The notes under the pieces are model-generated. The model saw only the letters and a list, made by a program, of their open reading frames with translations, did not search any database and was not told the origin of the DNA. Both the position numbers and the translations under genes were made by a program. A stretch of DNA of 6,062 nucleotides, taken from contig JAGWAQ010000104.1 in the NCBI GenBank assembly GCA_021296375.1, positions 1-6,062 of the forward strand, given 5' to 3'. Shown here piece by piece: positions 1-6,062 of the stretch. The stretch is from Alphaproteobacteria bacterium. GTDB taxonomy: Bacteria > Pseudomonadota > Alphaproteobacteria > Puniceispirillales > UBA1172. Every line of letters begins with the position of its first letter. The first letter of the stretch is position 1.

Positions 1-3000
1 GGGTTGTAATTGCTGGTGAAGCTGCCGGCATCATCATAAATATAGGCCATGCCGCCGGTCATGCCGGCGCCAAAGTTGTTGCCAACCTCGCCCAGCACCA
101 CAACACGGCCGCCGGTCATGTATTCGCAACCGTTTGACCCGCAGCCTTCAACAACAGCCGTGGCGCCGGAATTGCGGACGCACATCCGCTCCCCCGCCTG
201 CCCCGACGCGAACATCGCCCCGGCCGTCGCGCCATAAAGGACGGTGTTGCCGATGATGGTGTTGTGTTCAGGCGTCAGGCCAGATGCCGCCATCTTGCGC
301 AGGGTAATCAACCCGCCGGAAAGCCCCTTGCCGACATAATCATTGGCGTCGCCCAGAACCTCGAGCTTGACCCCTTGCACAGCAAACGCCCCAAGCGATT
401 GCCCCGCCGACCCCCGCAGACGGATGGTGATGGTTTCTTCCTTCAGCCCCGTCATGCCGAAACGTCTTGTGATATGGGACGACAGACGTGTCCCGATGGC
501 ACGCTGGGTGTTTTCGACATTATAGCTTAACTGCATCCGCTGGCCACGTTCAAGCGCGGCACTGGCATCCTTGACGATCAGGGCGTCAAGCGTATCCGGC
601 ACCTCGTTGCGGCCTTCAATGCGGCCTGATTTTGGCTCACTGTTGGCTTGCACGAGGATCGGGTTAAGATCGAGATCATCAAGCGCGGCATTGCCGCGGC
701 TGACCTGGGACAGCATATCTGTCCGGCCTACGATTTCCGCCAGTGACGCCACCCCGAGGCTGGCCAGGATTTCACGCACCTCTTCAGCCAGATGGGTGAA
801 CAGCTGGACGACCTTTTCCGGTGTTCCGGTGAACTTGGCGCGCAGATCTTCACGCTGGGTGCAGACCCCCACGGGGCAAGTGTTGGAATGGCATTGACGA
901 ACCATAATGCAGCCCATGGCGATCAGGGATGATGTCCCGATGCCATATTCATCGGCACCCAGCATCGCCGCCATGACAATATCACGGCCGGTTTTCAGCC
1001 CGCCATCGGTCCGCAGGACGACCTTGTCCCGCAGGTCATTCATGGTCAGCACCTGGTGGACTTCAGACAAGCCCATTTCCCACGGCAAGCCGGCATGTTT
1101 GATCGAGGATTGCGGGCTGGCGCCTGTCCCGCCCCCGTGACCGGAGATCAGGATAGTGTCCGCTTTCGCCTTGGCAACACCCGCGGCAATCGTGCCAATC
1201 CCTGTTGATGCCACCAGCTTTACGCATACCCGCGCGTCAGGGTTGATCTGCTTCAGGTCATAGATCAGCTGCGCCAGGTCTTCGATGGAATAGATATCGT
1301 GGTGCGGCGGCGGTGAGATCAGCGGCACGCCGGGGGTCGAGTGCCGCAGACGTGCGATCAGGCTATCGACCTTGATGCCGGGGAGCTGCCCCCCTTCACC
1401 GGGCTTTGCGCCTTGCGCGACCTTGATTTCAAGCTCTTCACAATTGTTCAGGTATTCCGCTGTCACGCCGAACCGCCCCGACGCCACCTGCTTGATGGCG
1501 GAGGACGGGTTATCGCCATTCTCACGCAGCGAGAACCGCGCCGGATCTTCGCCACCTTCGCCGGAATCCGACTTTGCGCCGATGCGGTTCATGGCAATCG
1601 ACAGGGTTTCATGGGATTCCGGGCTCAATGCCCCGAGCGAGATCCCCGGTGACACCAGCTTGCGGCGAATTTTGGTGATGCTTTCGACCTCTTCGATGGG
1701 CTTGGGGTCTTTGCCGCCGGTGAAATCGAGCAGGTCACGCAGGTTGATCGGCCCCGCGCGATAGACTTTTGAGGTGTAGTTTTTCCAACTGTCGTAACTG
1801 CCGGTATCGCAAGCATGCTGCATTGAATGAATAACATCAGCATCAAAGGCATGGGCTTCACCGGATTTACGGAACCGGAAGAACCCGCCGACAGGCAATG
1901 TCACCATCTCTTCCCGCCAGGCGGTTTCGTTGATCTCCTGAAGCTGGTGTTCAATCCCCGCCAGACCAAGCCCCGAAATGCGAGACGTCATGGGTGGGAA
2001 ATACCTGGACACAAGCGAACGTGACAAGCCAAGCGCTTCAAAATTATACCCGCCACGATACGACGACAGCACCGAAATGCCCATTTTGGACATGATCTTG
2101 AGCAGACCGTTTTCAATCGCCGTGCGGAAATTGCCAATCGCCTCATCGGCTGAAATCTTCGGGATCAAGCCACGGTCATGACGTTCACGGATGGAGTCTT
2201 CCGCCATCCATGGGTTGACCGTCGTGGCCCCTACCCCGATCAGCACCGCGAAATGGTGGACATCAAGGCATTCACCAGAAGCGACATTGATCGACACAAA
2301 TGTCCGCAATTGACGACGGACAAGATGAGCATGAACCGCACCAGCCGCCAGGATGGACGGGATCGCCATGCGGGTCGGGGTGGTGGCGCGATCGACCAGC
2401 ATAATATGTTCAGCCCCGCCACGCACCGCGTCTTCGGCTTCACGTTCAATGCGGTCAAGAGCGGCCTGCAACCCGTCATCGCCATCAATGGTGGAGAAGG
2501 TCGCGTCAATCGTCACGGCCTTGTCGCCAAGCCATTGATTAAGCGTAGCGAATTCAGAATTTGTCACCACAGGTGAGTTGAGCAGCAAATGGTCACATTG
2601 TTCCGCCGCCTCATCCAGAATATTGCCGAGGTTGCCAAGCCGTGTGCGCAAGGTCATGACATGACGTTCGCGCAGGGAGTCGATCGGCGGGTTGGTGACT
2701 TGCGAGAAATTCTGGCGGAAGAAATGGTGCAGCCCGCGGTAACGATTGGACAGCACGGCAAGAGGAGAGTCATCCCCCATGGAGCCGGTGGCTTCCTTGC
2801 CGCCTTCGGCCATCGGCTGAAGCAGGAGTTCCATGTCTTCGAGGGTCCAGCCTGCGGTAAACTGGCGGCGACGAAGCTCGCCTTTTTCCAGCGTCGGGAC
2901 GCTGACTTCCGCTTCACCGGACAACAGGTCATCCATGAGGCGCGACCGCCCGAGCCATTCGCCCCAATTGCGGCGGCTGGTCAGGGCTGTCTTGAGTTCA

Positions 3001-4337
3001 GCGTCATGGTAAAGTTTGCCTTCCTTCAGGTTAACCCCGATCATCTGGCCCGGGCCAAGGCGATCCTTGCTGATGATGCCTTTTTCTTCGAGGTGAACCA
3101 TGCCGGTTTCAGAACCGGCAAGCAGCAGATTGTCATCGGTGATGGCGATCCGCATGGGGCGCAGCCCGTTGCGGTCAACCGACGCCACCACCCATTCGCC
3201 GGCAACAGCGGCGAGCGCGGCAGGGCCATCCCAGGGTTCCATCACGGCGTTGCAATAGCCATAGAGATCACGCAGGTCTTTCGGCGCATCAGGGGCCACC
3301 GCTTCCGGCACCAGCATGGTTTTCACCATCGGCAGATCGCGGCCGCCATGAACCATCAGCTCAAACACGCTGTCGAGCGCCGCGCTATCCGACGCGCCGC
3401 TTTCAATCACCGGCTTGAGGTGCTGAATATCAGCCCCGAACATCTTGGATTCCATGCGGTCTTCGTGGCAGAGCATCCAGTTTTCGTTGCCGCGAACAGT
3501 GTTGATTTCCCCGTTATGGGCAAGCACACGGAACGGCTGCGCCAGTTTCCAGGTCGGGAAAGTGTTGGTGGAATAACGCTGGTGATACACCGCAAAGCGC
3601 GACACAAAACGTTCATCCAGCAGATCGGGGTAAAACGCCGTCACCTGTTCGGCCAGGAACATCCCCTTATAGATGATCGACTGGCTGGAGAAAGAGCAGA
3701 GATAGAATTCCATGATGCGTTCAGCATAAATGGCGTTTTCGATCTTTTTGCGGATGACATAGAGCGCACGTTCGGCTTCCTCGACATCCAGCTTGCCGCC
3801 GGGTTGCGGCATGGAGAACATGATCTGTTCAATTTCAGGGCGGGTGGCGGAGGCCTTCATCCCGATGATCGACACATCAACCGGCACCTGACGCCAGCCG
3901 TAAATGCGGTACCCGGCCTTCAGGATTTCCTCTTCAACAATACAGCGGCACCGTTCCTGCGCCCCCATATCGGTGCGCGGCAAGAACACCATCCCCACCG
4001 CCAGACGGCCCTCATCAACATCATGGCCTGTGCGGGCGATATGCCCACGGAAGAAATCAAGGGGAATTTCAAGGTGGATGCCTGCGCCGTCACCGGTTTT
4101 GCCATCAGCATCAACAGCGCCGCGGTGCCAAATGGCTTGCAGGGCCTCGATGCCTTTTTCCACCACGTCACGGCGGGGCTTGCCGTCAATAGCGGCGACA
4201 ATCCCGACACCGCAAGCGTCATGTTCCATCTTCGGGCTGTAGACGCCAGCGTCGATCAGTTTTTGTTCCATCTGCTTGCGGCGGGCCAGCCAGGCGGCAC
4301 CAGAAAGCGAAGAATGAGCGGTCATCATGGTGGTCAT
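1..4337 (-). CDS. gltB: Glutamate synthase (NADPH) large (alpha) subunit, 3' end cut by window edge
   Basis: This is the large subunit of NADPH-GOGAT, which makes glutamate from glutamine and 2-oxoglutarate in the cytoplasm. Visible are 1445 codons without a stop; the family is usually about 1500 residues, so roughly 70-80 C-terminal residues lie beyond position 1. Domains in order: a short propeptide (1-41); a class II glutamine amidotransferase domain beginning at nucleophile Cys42 (DACGVG), with YHQRYSTNT near 251-259 and HNGEINT at 274-280; a central domain (about 465-825) with MGDDSP at 520 and QVTNPPIDS near 546; an FMN-binding TIM barrel (about 835-1265) with GEGGEDPAR near 926 and SGHGGGTGASP at 1065-1075; the [3Fe-4S] cysteines Cys1143, Cys1149 and Cys1154 (C-x5-C-x4-C); and a glycine-rich beta-helix domain from about 1268. 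The start at 4337 is chosen because a GGAG site lies 6 nt upstream. In-frame Met4 and Met5 are less well placed. The gene follows gltD by 21 nt and is very probably co-transcribed with it. Cleavage before Cys42 is inferred from the family. Confidence 0.97.
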   Translation of the reverse strand, partial: MTTMMTAHSSLSGAAWLARRKQMEQKLIDAGVYSPKMEHDACGVGIVAAIDGKPRRDVVEKGIEALQAIWHRGAVDADGKTGDGAGIHLEIPLDFFRGHIARTGHDVDEGRLAVGMVFLPRTDMGAQERCRCIVEEEILKAGYRIYGWRQVPVDVSIIGMKASATRPEIEQIMFSMPQPGGKLDVEEAERALYVIRKKIENAIYAERIMEFYLCSFSSQSIIYKGMFLAEQVTAFYPDLLDERFVSRFAVYHQRYSTNTFPTWKLAQPFRVLAHNGEINTVRGNENWMLCHEDRMESKMFGADIQHLKPVIESGASDSAALDSVFELMVHGGRDLPMVKTMLVPEAVAPDAPKDLRDLYGYCNAVMEPWDGPAALAAVAGEWVVASVDRNGLRPMRIAITDDNLLLAGSETGMVHLEEKGIISKDRLGPGQMIGVNLKEGKLYHDAELKTALTSRRNWGEWLGRSRLMDDLLSGEAEVSVPTLEKGELRRRQFTAGWTLEDMELLLQPMAEGGKEATGSMGDDSPLAVLSNRYRGLHHFFRQNFSQVTNPPIDSLRERHVMTLRTRLGNLGNILDEAAEQCDHLLLNSPVVTNSEFATLNQWLGDKAVTIDATFSTIDGDDGLQAALDRIEREAEDAVRGGAEHIMLVDRATTPTRMAIPSILAAGAVHAHLVRRQLRTFVSINVASGECLDVHHFAVLIGVGATTVNPWMAEDSIRERHDRGLIPKISADEAIGNFRTAIENGLLKIMSKMGISVLSSYRGGYNFEALGLSRSLVSRYFPPMTSRISGLGLAGIEHQLQEINETAWREEMVTLPVGGFFRFRKSGEAHAFDADVIHSMQHACDTGSYDSWKNYTSKVYRAGPINLRDLLDFTGGKDPKPIEEVESITKIRRKLVSPGISLGALSPESHETLSIAMNRIGAKSDSGEGGEDPARFSLRENGDNPSSAIKQVASGRFGVTAEYLNNCEELEIKVAQGAKPGEGGQLPGIKVDSLIARLRHSTPGVPLISPPPHHDIYSIEDLAQLIYDLKQINPDARVCVKLVASTGIGTIAAGVAKAKADTILISGHGGGTGASPQSSIKHAGLPWEMGLSEVHQVLTMNDLRDKVVLRTDGGLKTGRDIVMAAMLGADEYGIGTSSLIAMGCIMVRQCHSNTCPVGVCTQREDLRAKFTGTPEKVVQLFTHLAEEVREILASLGVASLAEIVGRTDMLSQVSRGNAALDDLDLNPILVQANSEPKSGRIEGRNEVPDTLDALIVKDASAALERGQRMQLSYNVENTQRAIGTRLSSHITRRFGMTGLKEETITIRLRGSAGQSLGAFAVQGVKLEVLGDANDYVGKGLSGGLITLRKMAASGLTPEHNTIIGNTVLYGATAGAMFASGQAGERMCVRNSGATAVVEGCGSNGCEYMTGGRVVVLGEVGNNFGAGMTGGMAYIYDDAGSFTSNYN

Positions 4338-4343
4338 GGTTTT

Positions 4344-4348
4344 CTCCA
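4344..4348 (-). promoter_or_regulatory. Ribosome binding site of gltB
   Basis: In the 21-nt gap between gltD and gltB, the minus strand reads TTGGAGAAAACC immediately before the ATG at 4337. GGAG occupies 4344-4347, 6 nt from the start codon. This is a strong, well-spaced Shine-Dalgarno site. It decides the gltB start in favour of Met1 over the nearby in-frame Met4 and Met5. No promoter or terminator fits in the gap, which supports one gltD-gltB transcript. Confidence 0.85.
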
Positions 4349-4358
4349 ATAATTCTGG

Positions 4359-5813
4359 TTATGAGGCGATCTTGTCGGCGCCAGCGGCTTTCGCTTTCAG
4401 CCAGGTGTCGATGCGGTCAGCCGCGTCCTGGCCATCACGCACCGCCCACACCACAAGCGACGCGCCGCGCACGATATCACCGGCGGCAAACACGCCGTCA
4501 ATGCTGGTCATCATGGATTGCCAGTCGATATTGATCGTCCCCCAGCGTGACACTTTCAGCCGCGGTTCCGCAAAAGCTTCGGGCAGGTTTTCAGGGTCAA
4601 ACCCAAGCGCCTTGATGACAAGGTCAGCTTTCATGGAATAGCCTGACCCTTCGATCGGTTGCGGCACACGGCGGCCCGTGGCGTCAGCCTGGCCAAGGTG
4701 GATTTTCGAGCAACGCACGGCGGTCACCGCATCATCACCTTCAAAACCGTCAGGTTGCGTTAACCATTCAAACACCACGCCCTCTTCTTCAGCGTTCATC
4801 ACTTCACGGACAGAACCGGGCATATTGGCGCGGTCACGGCGATAAACACAAGTCACGCTTTTGGCGTCCTGGCGAATGGCGGTGCGGACGCAATCCATGG
4901 CGGTATCGCCGCCGCCGATCACCACGACATCACGTCCGGTGGCGGAATGGCTGGCCATTTCAGCTTCGGGCAAACTGTCCCCAAGCCCGATGCGGTTTGA
5001 GGCCGTGAGGTAATCCAGCGCTGGCACAATCCCTGTCATAGCACCGGTCATGGGATCATCATTGCCGCCCAGCTCACGCGCCTTGTAAACACCGGTCGCG
5101 ATCAAGACCGCGTCATGCTTTTCCTTAAGCTCGGCGAAGGTGATGTCCTCCCCGATCGAGGTGTTGAGGGTGAAGGTGACGCCAGCGTCACGCAGCAATT
5201 GCTCCCGCCGTTCCACCACATGTTTTTCCAGCTTGAAGCCCGGGATGCCATAAATCAGCAGCCCGCCGACACGATCATAGCGGTCATAGATTTCGATCTG
5301 ATAGCCGCGCCGACGCAATTGGTCCGCCGCCGCAAGACCCGCCGGACCGGCGCCAATAATACCAATGGTTTCGGCACGCTCTTCCCGCGGCAGAGGCGGC
5401 TTGACCCAACCGTTGTCAAAGGCGGTTTCGGTGATGTGCTTTTCCACCGCCCCGATGGTGACGCTGTCAAAGCCCTTTTCGATCACGCAATTGCCTTCAC
5501 ACAACCGGTCCTGGGGGCTGATGCGGCCACAGATTTCCGGGAAGGAATTGGTGGCAGAGGATACTTCCCAGGCTTCTTCCATGCGGCCTTCCACCGTCAG
5601 CATCAGCCAATCGGGGATATTGTTATGCAGTGGACAATTGGTCTGGCAAAACGGCACCCCGCATTGCGAGCAACGGGACGCCTGTTCCGTGGCCTTCTCT
5701 TTTGAAAACGCCTTGTAAATTTCGTCAAAATCTTCCTTGCGCGCGTCAGCGCCACGCTTTTCCGGCATGGCTTTTTCGGTGCGAACAAATTGAAGCATAC
5801 GATCGGTGGTCAT
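4359..5813 (-). CDS. gltD: Glutamate synthase (NADPH) small (beta) subunit
   Basis: This is the electron-input subunit of GOGAT: it oxidises NADPH at FAD and passes electrons to GltB. It has 484 residues, close to the usual 470-485. An N-terminal helical iron-sulphur domain (about 1-145) carries Cys48, Cys51, Cys56 and Cys60 (C-x2-C-x4-C-x3-C), then Cys95, Cys105 and Cys109. The FAD fold has GAGPAG at 154-159 with an acidic strand end near Asp177. The NADPH fold has GGGDTA at 300-305 and YRRDR at 324-328, typical of 2'-phosphate recognition. A second FAD motif, DGVFAAGD, lies at 439-446. Oddly, residue 99 is Ser (codon 5517-5519) where relatives have Cys. The frame stays open upstream to an ATG at 5906. 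I prefer 5813 because an AAAGG site lies 9 nt upstream, the family similarity begins there (RMLQFVRTEKAMPEKR), and the 5906 ATG abuts the -10 box of promoter P1 and has no Shine-Dalgarno site. The stop is TAA. Confidence 0.97.
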   Translation of the reverse strand: MTTDRMLQFVRTEKAMPEKRGADARKEDFDEIYKAFSKEKATEQASRCSQCGVPFCQTNCPLHNNIPDWLMLTVEGRMEEAWEVSSATNSFPEICGRISPQDRLCEGNCVIEKGFDSVTIGAVEKHITETAFDNGWVKPPLPREERAETIGIIGAGPAGLAAADQLRRRGYQIEIYDRYDRVGGLLIYGIPGFKLEKHVVERREQLLRDAGVTFTLNTSIGEDITFAELKEKHDAVLIATGVYKARELGGNDDPMTGAMTGIVPALDYLTASNRIGLGDSLPEAEMASHSATGRDVVVIGGGDTAMDCVRTAIRQDAKSVTCVYRRDRANMPGSVREVMNAEEEGVVFEWLTQPDGFEGDDAVTAVRCSKIHLGQADATGRRVPQPIEGSGYSMKADLVIKALGFDPENLPEAFAEPRLKVSRWGTINIDWQSMMTSIDGVFAAGDIVRGASLVVWAVRDGQDAADRIDTWLKAKAAGADKIAS

Positions 5814-5900
5814 GGCGGGGCGCCTTTCGTTTCTGTTGTTCCGATGTCTCGGTTGTGGCGTCTTACTTCGGCAAATCAATTCAGGAATAACGTCGAGCAG
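5814..5900 (-). other. Predicted 5' leader of the gltD-gltB transcript
   Basis: If P1 is used, transcription should begin near 5900 and leave a leader of about 87 nt before gltD. I see only a 4-bp CCGA/TCGG stem with a 4-nt loop (5841-5852). There is no convincing terminator-antiterminator pair, leader peptide with its own Shine-Dalgarno site, or riboswitch. The frame of gltD happens to be open throughout this stretch, which can mislead gene callers into an N-terminal extension of 31 residues. Confidence 0.45.
5823..5828 (-). promoter_or_regulatory. Ribosome binding site of gltD
   Basis: The minus strand reads GAAAGG at 5828-5823, followed by 9 nt and the ATG at 5813. It is weaker than the gltB site but well placed. 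It supports the 484-residue start rather than the in-frame ATG at 5906, which has no purine-rich site in front of it. Confidence 0.65.
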
Positions 5901-5903
5901 AAC

Positions 5904-5975
5904 CATGTTATAAGGACACCATGGAAAAAGGTCAACATGATTACCCTATTTTGCTCTTCCCCGTATTATAACATG
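5904..5975. repeat. Perfect 10-bp inverted repeat pair overlapping both -10 boxes
   Basis: CATGTTATAA at 5904-5913 is repeated as its exact reverse complement, TTATAACATG, at 5966-5975, with 52 bp between the arms. Each arm overlaps one of the two predicted -10 elements. Part of the identity therefore comes from shared -10-like bases, but the flanking CATG is not explained by that. Confidence 0.5.
5907..5935 (-). promoter_or_regulatory. Promoter P1 candidate for gltD-gltB (sigma-70-like)
   Basis: On the minus strand TTGACC (5935-5930, 5 of 6 matches to TTGACA) is separated by exactly 17 nt from TATAAC (5912-5907, 5 of 6 matches to TATAAT). The predicted start of transcription is near 5900, about 87 nt upstream of gltD. 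This is the best full -35/-10 pair in the region. That it is used in vivo is inference. Confidence 0.65.
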
Positions 5976-5992
5976 AAATACCCTGCCGTCAT
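5965..5992 (-). promoter_or_regulatory. Upstream promoter P2 candidate (extended -10)
   Basis: The minus strand has a perfect TATAAT (5970-5965) preceded by TGT (5973-5971), which makes an extended -10 element. A weak -35, ATGACG (5992-5987, 4 of 6), lies 16 nt upstream. The predicted +1 is an A at 5958, about 145 nt before gltD. A weak -35 with an extended -10 is a common arrangement at activator-dependent promoters. Such AT-rich DNA can also produce TATAAT by chance, so confidence is moderate. Confidence 0.45.
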
Positions 5993-5999
5993 TCCCTAA

Positions 6000-6034
6000 T
6001 TTAATTCAATATTTAGGTCCGATATTGAACTAAA
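6000..6034. repeat. Imperfect 13-bp inverted repeat upstream of P2, possible operator
   Basis: The arms at 6000-6012 and 6022-6034 match at 12 of 13 positions around a 9-nt centre; the inner eight pairs are TTCAATAT/ATATTGAA. The stem is AT-rich and not followed by a run of T on either strand, so it is a poor terminator. Its centre (6017) lies about 59 bp upstream of the predicted P2 start and 117 bp upstream of the P1 start. The first distance is typical of LysR-type activator sites. The regulator is unknown. Confidence 0.5.
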
Positions 6035-6062
6035 ATTCATCCCCTCACAAAAACCAAAGAAA

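Noticed and set aside
1..4337. Possible frameshift or pseudogene, because no closed minus-strand frame covers this stretch
   Set aside because: The same frame reads through from the ATG at 4337 to the left edge with conserved motifs in every domain. The frame is unclosed only because the stop codon lies outside the window.
2589..4352. Plus-strand open frame of 587 codons opposite gltB
   Set aside because: It is codon-aligned antisense to gltB, so the absence of stops follows from gltB rarely using the complementary codons. It matches no family I recognise, has the His/Arg/Phe-rich composition typical of shadows, and has no clear ribosome binding site. The gltB reading explains every conserved motif.
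5115..5705. Plus-strand open frame of 196 codons opposite gltD
   Set aside because: It is the antisense shadow of the iron-sulphur and FAD domains of gltD, with no independent coding signal.
5841..5852. Short CCGA/TCGG hairpin in the gltD leader
   Set aside because: Only 4 bp of stem with a mismatch beyond it and no T-run; too weak to call an attenuator or terminator.
4359..5906. 515-residue version of GltD starting at 5906
   Set aside because: The additional 31 residues do not resemble GltD N-termini. The ATG directly abuts the -10 box of P1, upstream of the predicted P1 start, and lacks a Shine-Dalgarno site. The ATG at 5813 has one.
5904..5914. Plus-strand extended -10-like TGTTATAAG suggesting a divergent promoter
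   Set aside because: No acceptable -35 lies 16-18 bp upstream on the plus strand, and it points into the antisense side of the region with no plus-strand gene before the window end. It follows from the near-palindromic TTATAA.

Overview
The window holds one transcription unit on the minus strand: the NADPH-dependent glutamate synthase (GOGAT) operon in the order gltD then gltB. About 250 bp of AT-rich, apparently regulatory DNA lies upstream of it, at the right-hand end of the window. The proteins resemble alphaproteobacterial GOGAT subunits as I remember them, especially those of Azospirillum and its relatives. The coding DNA is moderately GC-rich, with clear Shine-Dalgarno sites. I therefore infer an alphaproteobacterium, but the sequence alone does not give genus or species.

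Layout in the direction of transcription (right to left). Positions 5814-6062 are non-coding. They contain two sigma-70-like promoter candidates (P2 at 5965-5992, P1 at 5907-5935), an imperfect 13-bp inverted repeat (6000-6034), a perfect 10-bp inverted repeat whose arms overlap both -10 boxes, and a leader of about 87 nt. gltD (5813 to 4359) encodes the complete 484-residue small (beta) subunit. After a 21-nt gap with a strong ribosome binding site, gltB begins at 4337. It runs off the left edge of the window with 1445 codons visible and an estimated 70-80 C-terminal residues missing. I see no frameshift or internal stop.

The two products form one enzyme. GltD takes electrons from NADPH through FAD and passes them through its iron-sulphur clusters to the FMN of GltB. 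GltB hydrolyses glutamine at an N-terminal cysteine, channels the ammonia to the FMN site and reductively aminates 2-oxoglutarate. The net result is two glutamates per turn, the second half of the GS-GOGAT route of ammonia assimilation.

I found no mobile element, CRISPR array, RNA gene or new multi-gene system. The points most worth checking are a serine in GltD at a position that is normally a cysteine and is expected to bind a [4Fe-4S] cluster, and the symmetric architecture of the upstream promoter region. The long plus-strand open frames, including one of 587 codons, are judged to be antisense shadows of gltB and gltD.
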